Origin: Candidatus Babelota bacterium
GTDB taxonomy: Bacteria; Babelota; Babeliae; Babelales; Babelaceae
Direction of reading: 5' to 3'
Assembly (NCBI GenBank): GCA_003174035.1
Contig: PRDV01000045.1
Span: 1 to 15,375, forward strand
Length of the DNA stretch: 15,375 nucleotides
In this document: in pieces, positions 7,124 through 13,624 of the stretch
Position numbering within the stretch: the first letter of the stretch is position 1
Layout of the letters: each line of letters starts with the position of its first letter
Program-made: the position numbers and the translations under genes
The notes under the pieces: model-generated
The model's input: only the letters and a program-made list of their open reading frames with translations
What the model was told of the DNA's origin: nothing
Databases searched by the model: none

Positions 7124-8437
7124 GTGAAAATGAAATTATTTCTACCAATACTACTGTGGGGTTTTACCTCGATTGCTATGATAAAAGAAAATCTCATTTC
7201 GCTTGCTGAATTTCGACGAGCGGTGCTTGCTCATAATGAAGAGATTATCCTTGCCTGGATCAACCAAGCTACGGCTGGCAAGATAGATGTTAATGAGCGT
7301 GATCATCAAGGTACCGCACTCGATTTTGCAATGATTCACGGTCATAAATATGTACCAAATCTTGTCGCAATCAAAGACATTGACGTCAATAGTCCGGGTC
7401 CCGTAACAGGGGAACCGCCAATCATAGACCTTATAAAAGATGTACCAGTTCACTCTCTGGAAAGTAGGGCGGGACTCATAAGCCTGCTGAGGTGTCCAAT
7501 GCTTAAGGTAAATGTCACAGATGATATTGGGTTTACACCTCTTATGCTGGCTGCAGAAGCTAAAAATCCTGAATCAGCACTTGCGCTTCTTGCTAGATCT
7601 GATATTGATTTATTGTATAGATCGGGGGGTTGGCGACCAGCGCTTGTCGTAATGATTCAAGAGATGGATTATCCACAATATACCGAATCCTTAAAAAAAA
7701 TAGTTGCAGTACTTGCAACAGCTTCCGGTTATACTACTAGAGATTGGTACAATGCGCTCCGTAACGCAAGAACAAAAAGCATAACGCTCATGTTACTCAA
7801 TGCTCCTGGTTTTACTCTCAGTGAATATGCGTATAACAAAATAGGTGAAAACTGCGTGGATCTCGATAGCCGCGTTGTTTATTATGAAAAGGCTCTGTTA
7901 CTGTGGTCAATAGGCGCAGAGTGTAAAATCATCGAAAACGTTGATTTTACGCCCCAATTGCGAGAAATAAAAGAAAAAGGGCAAGCAGTGTATGCGGATA
8001 TTTTGAAAGCTCTGGAAACTGATGATCAAAAAAAATTAGAGGACTATGTACAACAAGGGTATAGCGTGAATATTAAGCATGTATTTGGCAATACAATTCT
8101 TCATAGAGCTGTAATTAAAAATAAACTAGCTATCGCCGCTTTTCTTGTAAAACAAAATAAATATTGGCTCAAAGCAAAAAATGCGCGAGGTTTGACTCCT
8201 TTAGATTTACTCTATGGATTATGGGGTAATCAAAATGATGAATGGAATGATTTTATAGCACAATTACCGGTGGATCTAGCTCCTGATATTCAAGCAGCTA
8301 GACATGCATGGGAGTTAGAGAAGCAAACGCTTGAACAAGCATTCAAGAATACTATGCAAGATATGGCAAATGACAAAATAGAAGTTCATGAAAGCAAAGA
8401 GATTAAAGAAATTTCACCAGAAAGAAAAGCCTTATGA
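7124..8437 (+). CDS. Secreted ankyrin-repeat-like protein
   Basis: The 437-residue product begins with a Sec-type signal (KMK, then a hydrophobic run to about residue 18). Degenerate ankyrin units are visible at about 57-90 (NERDHQGTALDFAMIHGH), 129-163 (DDIGFTPLMLAAEAKNP) and 315-363 (FGNTILHRAV and ARGLTPLDLL). The stretch between 165 and 300 is helical but poorly matched to the repeat. The C-terminal 60 residues are charged and likely coiled or disordered. Ankyrin repeats mediate protein-protein contacts, and in host-associated bacteria exported ones often act on host proteins; that role is inferred here. The GTG start is chosen because GAGGA (7112-7116) is 7 bases upstream of it, against 13 for the ATG two codons later. 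It is monocistronic, driven by a strong tandem promoter, and ends in a perfect hairpin shared with thrS. Confidence 0.88.
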   Translation: MKMKLFLPILLWGFTSIAMIKENLISLAEFRRAVLAHNEEIILAWINQATAGKIDVNERDHQGTALDFAMIHGHKYVPNLVAIKDIDVNSPGPVTGEPPIIDLIKDVPVHSLESRAGLISLLRCPMLKVNVTDDIGFTPLMLAAEAKNPESALALLARSDIDLLYRSGGWRPALVVMIQEMDYPQYTESLKKIVAVLATASGYTTRDWYNALRNARTKSITLMLLNAPGFTLSEYAYNKIGENCVDLDSRVVYYEKALLLWSIGAECKIIENVDFTPQLREIKEKGQAVYADILKALETDDQKKLEDYVQQGYSVNIKHVFGNTILHRAVIKNKLAIAAFLVKQNKYWLKAKNARGLTPLDLLYGLWGNQNDEWNDFIAQLPVDLAPDIQAARHAWELEKQTLEQAFKNTMQDMANDKIEVHESKEIKEISPERKAL

Positions 8438-8463
8438 TGGAATTTTTACACATTCCATCATAA
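8432..8463. terminator. Perfect 12-bp inverted repeat between convergent genes
   Basis: TTATGATGGAAT (8432-8443) and ATTCCATCATAA (8452-8463) are exact complements around an 8-base loop. The left arm overlaps the ankyrin stop codon and the right arm ends 15 bases from the thrS stop. There is no T-run on either strand, so it is better seen as a bidirectional 3'-end structure than a classic terminator. Confidence 0.6.
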
Positions 8464-8478
8464 AGCAACCAAATAATT

Positions 8479-10188
8479 TCAGAGCTGATTGAGCTCCTGT
8501 GCTTTTTCAAGCGCCTTTTCAAGAGCTATTCCCAGTTCTTGCTTGCCATCAGCATACCTGATACTGACGGTATTGTTATCTACTTCCTTTTGTCCAATCA
8601 CCAGCATCCAAGGTATTTTATCTTCCTGAGCAGACTTGATCTTGGCAGATATTTGTTCAGATGACTGGTCAAGTTCAACTCTGAAGCCATACTTTTTAAG
8701 CTTATTAAGTATCGTGTGCGCATATTCTTTTTGATTATCGGTAATTGTCAAAATGCGCATCTGCACAGGAGCGAGCCAAAATGGCAAATGTCCCTTAAAA
8801 TGCTCAAGGAGAATCGCAAAGAATCGCTCAAGCGATCCATAGATAGCTTGATGAATAATAACCGGCCGTTCATGTGTACCTTGGGCAGTTACATATTTCA
8901 GATCAAAATTCTCCGATTGGAAGAAATCGACCTGGACCGTGCCACATTGCCATTCTCGACCCATAGCATCTTTAATTACAATCTCAATCTTGGGACCATA
9001 AAAGGCACCTTCTCCTTCTTGTACCTTATAGGGGTGGCCAAAGGATTTAAGGGCAGTATGGAGAGATTCAATCGCACGATCCCAGAGTTTATCGCTTCCC
9101 ATAGCATTGACCGGTTTGGTTGAGAGCGCCAGGTTTATCGTGGTAAAATCACATTTCTTTAGTACCTTATAGGCGATCCCCAGAATGATCCCTATTTGCT
9201 CTTCAAGCTGATCGATTGTGCAATAAATATGAGCATCATCTTGCGTGAAAGCGCGAACACGCATCAGCCCATGCAATACACCCGAGAGTTCATGTCTATG
9301 GACATGTCCAAACTCAGCAAGTTTTAACGGCAGCTCCCGATATGAACGAGGCCGCTGCTTATAAATGAGAATAGAGCCAGGGCAGTTCATCGGTTTAATA
9401 GCATAGCTCTGTCCATCAAGGAGCGTAAAATACATATTATCTTTATAATGCGCATAGTGACCAGAACGGCGCCACAACTCATCACTTAAGAGAATCGGCG
9501 TGGAGATTTCCTGGTAGTGATGCTCCTCGTGCAAATTGCGCATATAAGCAACCAAGGTATTTAATATCCGTTTACCCTTGGGATGAAAGAAGGGAAAACC
9601 TACCCCTTCTTCATGAAAAGAGAAATAATCAAGCTGTTTACCCAGCCGACGATGGTCATACTTTTGCAGCTCTTCACGCCGCGTTAAAAAATCATCAAGT
9701 TCTTTTTGGCTAAAAAAAGCAGTTCCGCTGATGCGTTGGAGTGCTTGCTTTGATCTATCTGCACGCCAATAGGAACCTGAAATTGCAAGGAGTTTAAAAT
9801 GCTTTATATCTCCCGTGGAAGCAACGTGGCCACCGCGACAAAGATCATAAAAATCCCCCTGCTCAGCGAGTCCTACGGCGTCACCAGGAATCTCATTAAT
9901 AAGCTCTAATTTAAAAGGATTATCTTTATACAAAACTCGAGCCTCATCTTTGCTGATCTCCCGGTGGGTTAACGGTATATTTTTATCCGCAAGTTCATGC
10001 ATCCGTTGTTCAATGGCTACAAGATCATCCTCTTTAAAATTGTGCTTAGGCAACACGTCATAAAAAAATCCTTCTTCGGTTGCTGGTCCAATAGTAAGCA
10101 GCGTACCCGAATAAAGTTGTGAAATTGCCTGAGCTGCCAAATGGGCTGCCGAATGGCGCAATACCTTAATATCTTTTTTATCGCTCAT
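8479..10188 (-). CDS. thrS: Threonyl-tRNA synthetase lacking the TGS domain
   Basis: Charges tRNA-Thr with threonine in the cytoplasm. The 569-residue protein starts directly at the editing domain: HSAAH (His12, His16) and CRGGH (Cys117, His121; the usual form is CRGPH) give the editing-site residues. The class II catalytic domain follows, with zinc ligands Cys269 (MNCPG), His320 (QDDAH) and His446 (IIHQA), motif 2 around GHVHRHE (294-300), and motif 3 around GSLERF (451-456). The anticodon-binding domain (about 474-569) includes the IGQKE motif (531-535). E. coli ThrRS is about 642 residues because of an N-terminal TGS domain, absent here. The start is firm: AAGGA lies five bases before the ATG and an in-frame TAG lies six codons upstream, so no TGS can be hidden. 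Confidence 0.97.
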   Translation of the reverse strand: MSDKKDIKVLRHSAAHLAAQAISQLYSGTLLTIGPATEEGFFYDVLPKHNFKEDDLVAIEQRMHELADKNIPLTHREISKDEARVLYKDNPFKLELINEIPGDAVGLAEQGDFYDLCRGGHVASTGDIKHFKLLAISGSYWRADRSKQALQRISGTAFFSQKELDDFLTRREELQKYDHRRLGKQLDYFSFHEEGVGFPFFHPKGKRILNTLVAYMRNLHEEHHYQEISTPILLSDELWRRSGHYAHYKDNMYFTLLDGQSYAIKPMNCPGSILIYKQRPRSYRELPLKLAEFGHVHRHELSGVLHGLMRVRAFTQDDAHIYCTIDQLEEQIGIILGIAYKVLKKCDFTTINLALSTKPVNAMGSDKLWDRAIESLHTALKSFGHPYKVQEGEGAFYGPKIEIVIKDAMGREWQCGTVQVDFFQSENFDLKYVTAQGTHERPVIIHQAIYGSLERFFAILLEHFKGHLPFWLAPVQMRILTITDNQKEYAHTILNKLKKYGFRVELDQSSEQISAKIKSAQEDKIPWMLVIGQKEVDNNTVSIRYADGKQELGIALEKALEKAQELNQL

Positions 10189-10225
10189 AACTGTCCTTGT
10201 CGGATACTATCCGTTTTTGTAGTCT

Positions 10226-10255
10226 CTTATAGCATAGCGCTCGTAAGAGATACAA
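10226..10255 (-). promoter_or_regulatory. Putative thrS promoter
   Basis: On the minus strand TTGTAT (10255-10250), an 18-base spacer and TATAAG (10231-10226) lie about 40 bases before the thrS ATG. The match is moderate. Confidence 0.45.
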
Positions 10256-10344
10256 GAAAATTGATAAAACTCTTTTCTTCTTCTTACTCTTTAGTATATA
10301 GTGAAATTAAGATGTTGCATAAAATGGAAGAAGAGTGCCGTCAC

Positions 10345-10791
10345 ATGAGTAAAATTATGGCATTAGATTTGGGAGATCAATGGATTGGTGTAGCGCTCAC
10401 CGACCTATCAGGTATGTTTGCGCGTCCCCTGACGACTGTTCCTGCACTTGAACTTGAAACATTTCTTGCAAAAACAAGCAAAACTGAACCTATCGAGCTG
10501 ATTGTTGTCGGCTATCCTAAAACTATGAAAGGGGGAGAGAGCGAACAAACACTCAAAGTAATTGCTCAGAAACAGAAACTTGAAAAACAGTTTCCTGAAC
10601 TAGCGTTTGTCTTTTGGGATGAACGATTAAGCAGCCAAAGGGCACAGCAGATTGGACTACGTCAGACAGGACAACGTCATAAAGGAAAATCAAAAGAAGA
10701 CAAGCTCAAAGAGCATGCTGTAGCGGCTGCTTTTATACTTGATTCGTATATTTCCTTTAAAAAAGCGGCTCAAGAGCAGATGAGTAATTAA
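10345..10791 (+). CDS. ruvX: YqgF/RuvX-type RNase H-fold nuclease
   Basis: Family members are proposed 16S rRNA 5'-end maturation nucleases or Holliday-junction resolvase-like enzymes. The 148-residue product from the ATG at 10345 has the family layout: ALDLGDQWIGVALTD (first catalytic Asp), VGYPKTMKGGES, DERLSS (second acidic site), then a C-terminal HAVAAAFILDSYI helix. In that last motif the usual Asp (as in DSASAVIIL of E. coli YqgF) is replaced by His, with Glu just before it. The RNase H superfamily tolerates His here in some RuvC enzymes, so activity is likely kept. The frame is open upstream, with ATGs at 10312 and 10324. I prefer 10345 because the family begins about there and GGAAGAAGAG lies 9 bases upstream. 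It is divergent from thrS. Confidence 0.9.
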   Translation: MSKIMALDLGDQWIGVALTDLSGMFARPLTTVPALELETFLAKTSKTEPIELIVVGYPKTMKGGESEQTLKVIAQKQKLEKQFPELAFVFWDERLSSQRAQQIGLRQTGQRHKGKSKEDKLKEHAVAAAFILDSYISFKKAAQEQMSN

Positions 10792-10794
10792 GTG

Positions 10795-10823
10795 TTGACA
10801 ACAGACAGTTTCTTTTCTAAGGT
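10795..10823 (+). promoter_or_regulatory. Promoter for the zinc-ribbon/tsaB transcript
   Basis: Consensus TTGACA (10795-10800), a 17-base spacer and TAAGGT (10818-10823), which keeps the three most conserved -10 bases. It starts four bases after the ruvX stop and would give a leader of about 200 bases before the next ATG. Confidence 0.5.
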
Positions 10824-11033
10824 AACTAATATGAGGATACTTAGTTATTAAAGAAGGAGTTGGAGAGGATCTAATCGGACAATGTCCGAATAAGGCGGTG
10901 GAGCGCATCGTCTGAAAGCTCTTGAAGGAGAAAGCAAGAGTGAGCCGCAAGGAATTAACAGCTCGCTGTTAAGAAGCTCAATGAAGCATATACGTCTGTA
11001 AACGAAAGCCTCTTTAAAGAAGGGAGAGATGGC
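10823..11033 (+). ncRNA. Hairpin-rich leader upstream of zinc-ribbon/tsaB (unassigned structured RNA or cis-regulator)
   Basis: About 210 bases carry a series of complementary segments. TAACTAA (10823-10829) pairs with TTAGTTA (10841-10847). TCGGAC-AAT-GTCCGA spans 10875-10889. GCGG near 10894 can pair with CCGC near 10945, enclosing CTCTTG/CAAGAG (about 10919-10940). TTAACAGC-TC-GCTGTTAA spans 10955-10972. A CCT/AGG-type hairpin lies just before the GGGAGAG ribosome binding site. Between 10831 and 10851 a six-codon ORF (ATG AGG ATA ... TAA) sits at the start. The segment is purine-rich and no frame stays open across it. I compared it by memory with glycine, SAM, cobalamin, c-di-GMP and T-box consensus elements and found no match. 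It may be a new leader element, or a decayed gene. Confidence 0.4.
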
Positions 11034-11210
11034 ATGAAGTGTACAAAATGTTCAGGACTCATGGTACTGCAGTCCTTTTTCGATCATTTTATGAATTTCG
11101 AGGGCTGGAAATGCCTTAATTGTGGAAAAGTAATAGCAAAAAAAGAAAAAACTATAGAATTTGATGCATTCAGCGTCTTCTATCAGCAACAAAAGTGTAG
11201 TAACAAGTAA
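11034..11210 (+). CDS. Small zinc-ribbon protein of unknown function
   Basis: This 58-residue product has two CxxC knuckles: CTKC (Cys3, Cys6) and CLNC (Cys27, Cys30), with GLM after the first and GWKCLNCGK around the second. This is a classic zinc-ribbon spacing and resembles short proteins of the type MKCPKCGGLM...GWRCLNCG seen in several bacterial phyla, for which I know no assigned function. After the ribbon there is a Lys-rich turn and a 20-residue tail with a lone Cys55. The ATG has GGGAG at good spacing, and the stop lies six bases before the tsaB ATG, so the two are probably co-transcribed and translationally close. Nucleic-acid or protein binding is possible but not shown. Confidence 0.8.
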   Translation: MKCTKCSGLMVLQSFFDHFMNFEGWKCLNCGKVIAKKEKTIEFDAFSVFYQQQKCSNK

Positions 11211-11216
11211 GAGGTT

Positions 11217-11870
11217 ATGGCAGTATTTTTAACAATACATGCCCGCTATAAAGATGTTCAATGGGGAATTTTCAGAGATACGAACCTTATTGAATCGGGG
11301 GCAGATGACAGCAAAAAGGTGAGCAAAAATTTCCTCATCATGCTTGATAAACTGCTTAAGAAGCATACGTTTGTACTCTCTGATCTTTCCTTCATTGCAG
11401 CGCATGTAGGACCCGCGCCCTTTACGACGCTTCGCGTTTGCTTAACGACCATCAATGGCTTTGCCTTTGCAACAGGCATTCCGCTTGTTGGCGTTAATGG
11501 ACTTGAAGCGCTTGTAGATGAGCATAAGCATCCGCATCATGTAACCATCGTTTTGCTCAATGCTTTCTGTCATGAAGTGTACTATGGAATTCATGATCCA
11601 GGAGCGAGCAACATTATGTATGGTAATGCACCTGCTGAATCTTTTATAACGCGACTTGCTCAAGATTATGCAGGAACAGTGACGTTTCTTGGTAATGGAG
11701 TTGATATGCATAGGCAGATTATAGAATATGCTTTCGGAACACGTGCCCAGGTTATGGCGCAGGACTTGGTTTCGCTCACGAGCATTGCTCACAAAGCTTT
11801 TGATGCGTGGAACCTTAATGAAATTGGCCAGCAGCTGATGCCGGTATATCTTAAGAGCGCTTCTGCGTAA
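11217..11870 (+). CDS. tsaB: tRNA threonylcarbamoyladenosine biosynthesis protein TsaB
   Basis: TsaB is the non-catalytic partner of TsaD in making t6A37 on ANN-decoding tRNAs. The 217-residue protein has an ASKHA-type fold. The family signature appears as GPAPFTTLRV (65-74, usual form GPGSFTGLRVG), followed by GFAFATGIPLVGVNGLEAL, the characteristic stretch in TsaB. The C-terminus ends in LMPVYLKSASA, matching the usual P-x-YLR end. The first strand (VFLTIHAR) is less standard than the usual LxIDTS, with His-Ala in place of Asp-Thr, consistent with TsaB lacking catalysis. The ATG is preceded by GAGG at tight spacing, and the zinc-ribbon gene ends six bases upstream. It converges with the toxin gene with only five bases between and no terminator visible. 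Confidence 0.9.
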   Translation: MAVFLTIHARYKDVQWGIFRDTNLIESGADDSKKVSKNFLIMLDKLLKKHTFVLSDLSFIAAHVGPAPFTTLRVCLTTINGFAFATGIPLVGVNGLEALVDEHKHPHHVTIVLLNAFCHEVYYGIHDPGASNIMYGNAPAESFITRLAQDYAGTVTFLGNGVDMHRQIIEYAFGTRAQVMAQDLVSLTSIAHKAFDAWNLNEIGQQLMPVYLKSASA

Positions 11871-11875
11871 TATAC

Positions 11876-12199
11876 TTACAATTTTTGAGAAACATATCTT
11901 TTTAATATGCGATATACTTCTCTTCGATGGCCTATATCTACAATCATAATTTTGCGTTCACTTTTTTTGACCTGATATATGATACGGTAATCCCCGCAAA
12001 CCACTCTAAACAGATCATTAAATCCCTGCAAATGGCTAATGTTCAGCAAATTATAGTTCTGACGCAAATCATTGATTTTTTCACGGACTTGTTTACGAAA
12101 TTCGGGTGATATTTGCTCGAGTGATTTTACCGCCCTACGCTCAAGAACTATTTCAAACGACGCATAAGGCGATGTTTCATTCTTTATCATCTTTATCAT
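11876..12199 (-). CDS. RelE/ParE-family toxin
   Basis: Probable type II toxin. RelE-type members cut mRNA on the ribosome; ParE-type members poison gyrase. The 107-residue product has the family core: a first strand with FEIVLERRAVKSLEQI (15-30), a helical pair, LQGFNDLFRVVCGDYRIIYQV (57-77, with Arg65 and Arg72), and VDIGHRREVYR (87-97, with His91, Arg92, Arg93 and Tyr96). The basic residues of the C-terminal GHRxxVY segment favour an mRNA-interferase (RelE) type over ParE, but this is inference. The gene overlaps the antitoxin by 23 bases. There is no ribosome binding site, so translation probably relies on coupling. A second in-frame ATG lies at 12188-12190, three codons on, both created by a short tandem repeat. 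Confidence 0.88.
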   Translation of the reverse strand: MIKMIKNETSPYASFEIVLERRAVKSLEQISPEFRKQVREKINDLRQNYNLLNISHLQGFNDLFRVVCGDYRIIYQVKKSERKIMIVDIGHRREVYRILKRYVSQKL

Positions 12200-12404
12200 C
12201 TTTGAAAAGGGCTTTCTCTACATCTTCCCACTTATAATATTCGGGTTCCGACGCTAAGATTTGCTCAGCCTTGACTCCCCAATAGAGGTCCTCAAGTTTT
12301 TCCATAAGCTCTTCAAAGACAGTAACACTCATTATCACATCAGTCTTTTTTCCAGACTCATCGACGATATAGCGAGCGGGAAATTCATTCAAATTATTTT
12401 TCAT
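12177..12404 (-). CDS. Antitoxin of the RelE-type pair
   Basis: This 75-residue acidic protein lies directly upstream of the toxin, in the usual antitoxin-first order. After MKNNLNEFPARYIVDESGKK it has VIMSVTVFEELMEKLEDL, the strand-helix pattern of Phd/YefM-like or RelB-like antitoxins, where the N-terminal part binds DNA and the acidic C-terminus (ending KDDKDDKE) wraps the toxin. The exact antitoxin class is not certain. The ATG at 12402-12404 is chosen because AAGGAG lies nine bases upstream. A longer TTG start at 12431 would place that ribosome binding site inside the gene. Autoregulation by the complex would be typical, but I see no clear operator. Confidence 0.82.
   Translation of the reverse strand: MKNNLNEFPARYIVDESGKKTDVIMSVTVFEELMEKLEDLYWGVKAEQILASEPEYYKWEDVEKALFKDDKDDKE
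12182..12203. repeat. 9-bp tandem repeat in the antitoxin/toxin overlap
   Basis: CTTTATCAT occurs twice in tandem (12182-12190, 12191-12199), followed by a partial third copy, CTTT. On the coding strand it encodes KDDKDD in the antitoxin and MIKMIK in the toxin, so each unit supplies one toxin ATG and keeps both frames. Confidence 0.85.
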
Positions 12405-12433
12405 CCCTTTTAGCTCCTTCGTTAACAACAAAC

Positions 12434-12463
12434 AGTATAATTAGTTTACCATATTTACGATAA
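12434..12463 (-). promoter_or_regulatory. Putative toxin-antitoxin promoter
   Basis: On the minus strand TTATCG (12463-12458), an 18-base spacer and TATACT (12439-12434) lie just before the antitoxin ribosome binding site. The -10 box is good; the -35 box is weak. Confidence 0.4.
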
Positions 12464-12479
12464 CTTCAAAATATTTTGG

Positions 12480-13241
12480 TTATCTTATGAGCGAACGCAA
12501 TGAACCCAAGCCAACCACCAAGGCCTCCTCAGCGCGTAAAATCGTAGGAGTTAAAGCACAAAACACAAATCCCTGATCAGCCAAAAGCACTTTCTCTTCA
12601 TACGTAAGATCACCCTCAGGACCTGCACAAGCAATTATATGGTGCGCTTGCCGCCCTTTTACGAGAGCTAAAACATCTTGCATGGGTATCCCTGCGGGAT
12701 CAAAAAAGAGTTTTATGGCTCCCCGTGGTGATTCCTGTACGAGCCAAAGATCAAGGGGAATGATGGGGTGTATAAAGGGCACCACAAACTGCTTTGATTG
12801 TTCGGCTGCAGCAATCATGATTTTTTGAGCACGTACTTCTTCCTTTTCCCCTGCCCAAAAGCGAGTTGTTTTTTTTGTTAATACCGGTTGAATTGAGGTT
12901 GCCCCCAGTTCACACAGGCTATAGAGTGCCTCTTCGAATGCTTCCCGCTTAAGTAAGGGCAGTACCCATTGAATTGTAGGGGAAAGCACCTTATTTTTTT
13001 CAAGTTCATGCAGTTGAAGAGCTATACTTCGCCTTCCATCAAAACTAATAATGGTTGCTTTTACATGAAAGTGATTATCAAACAAAACTATCTCATCACC
13101 CTTTTCAAGTCTCAGAATGGCTCCAATGCGATGAATAAGCTCAGGATCATTCAGATAATAGATCTCTAAACAGGCTTCTTTTTTAATGCTGCTTACTACG
13201 GGAGAATAAAAAGCAAACTCATGACTCTCATACTGCTTCAT
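12480..13241 (-). CDS. rsmE: 16S rRNA m3U1498 methyltransferase
   Basis: RsmE methylates N3 of U1498 in 16S rRNA using S-adenosylmethionine. The 253-residue product has the N-terminal PUA-like domain with HRIGAILRLEKGDEIVLFD (37-55), then the SPOUT (trefoil-knot) domain with KREAFEEALYSLCELGATSI, the AGPEGDLT motif (usual GPEGG) and the closing LTPTILRAEEALVVGLGSLR, which matches the LGxxILRxETA knot. Length is normal. The start overlaps the end of the upstream small exported-protein gene by 14 bases, so the two are likely in one transcript with coupled translation. Its 3' end is 75 bases upstream of the antitoxin start. A 12-bp palindrome, CAAAATATTTTG (12467-12478), follows the stop but has no T-run. 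Confidence 0.95.
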   Translation of the reverse strand: MKQYESHEFAFYSPVVSSIKKEACLEIYYLNDPELIHRIGAILRLEKGDEIVLFDNHFHVKATIISFDGRRSIALQLHELEKNKVLSPTIQWVLPLLKREAFEEALYSLCELGATSIQPVLTKKTTRFWAGEKEEVRAQKIMIAAAEQSKQFVVPFIHPIIPLDLWLVQESPRGAIKLFFDPAGIPMQDVLALVKGRQAHHIIACAGPEGDLTYEEKVLLADQGFVFCALTPTILRAEEALVVGLGSLRSLIR

Positions 13242-13530
13242 CTGAGCCTTTTCCCCTCCAGGTTTTAAGTACCCAGCCTTTAAGGGCGTAATAACGGGTC
13301 AATACTGCGATGCCGAACGTTCGCAAAAACTCCATGAGCTTTGAGGGAGGCTTCACCTCAGGTACCGGAATCTCCTCATCTTCAATTAGATGAAGGATTT
13401 CTTCGGTAACTTCAAACTCATAGGGAGCCATTGCTTGTTCTTGCGGCACAGGTTCGTTTTCTGCTGATTGCGCAGTAATTTCCGGCATACAAATAATAAG
13501 CAAACCTACACATACTAATTCTTTTAACAT
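13228..13530 (-). CDS. Small exported or membrane-associated protein of unknown function
   Basis: From the ATG at 13528-13530 the 100-residue product starts MLKELVCVGLLIICMPEITAQ, a Sec-type signal with likely cleavage after the alanine in TAQ or nearby. The mature part has an acidic, Pro-rich linker, then a Leu/Phe-rich amphipathic or weakly hydrophobic stretch (FLRTFGIAVLTRYYALKGW) and a basic end (KTWRGKGSDEAV). I recognise no family. A GTG start three codons upstream is possible; a GTGGACGG sequence before the ATG could serve as a weak ribosome binding site. Its last 14 bases overlap the rsmE start, which supports it as a real translated gene. Confidence 0.65.
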   Translation of the reverse strand: MLKELVCVGLLIICMPEITAQSAENEPVPQEQAMAPYEFEVTEEILHLIEDEEIPVPEVKPPSKLMEFLRTFGIAVLTRYYALKGWVLKTWRGKGSDEAV

Positions 13531-13624
13531 ACCGTCCACTAAGAATCTTATTGAATATCTAGATGCTTGTCCTCACCTCTGCTAGACTATCAGGGAAGTA
13601 AGAAATTTCAACAGGTAGGCATTC

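Noticed and set aside
10141..10344. N-terminal extension of ruvX from the upstream open frame
   Set aside because: It overlaps the thrS start and its promoter, and the RuvX family begins at about the ATG at 10345. The extra residues look like untranslated sequence.
10860..10945. Glycine riboswitch, suggested by GGAGAGG and GAAGGAG
   Set aside because: The conserved core around CCGAAGGAGCAA and the CTCTCAGGC segment is missing.
10855..11000. Fragment gene in the leader (frames giving GVGEDLIGQCPNKAVERIV and KLLKEKARVSRKELTARC)
   Set aside because: The frame has a stop between the two pieces and more stops after them. Purine-rich structured RNA gives Lys/Glu/Arg-rich translations by chance, so a gene cannot be supported; decay from a gene is still possible.
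12405..12431. Longer antitoxin start at a TTG (12431)
   Set aside because: It would put the strong AAGGAG ribosome binding site inside the coding region; the ATG at 12402-12404 fits better.
12467..12478. CAAAATATTTTG palindrome as a terminator of rsmE
   Set aside because: It is A/T-only at the core with no loop and no T-run; it could be an operator near the antitoxin promoter, but one short palindrome is weak evidence.
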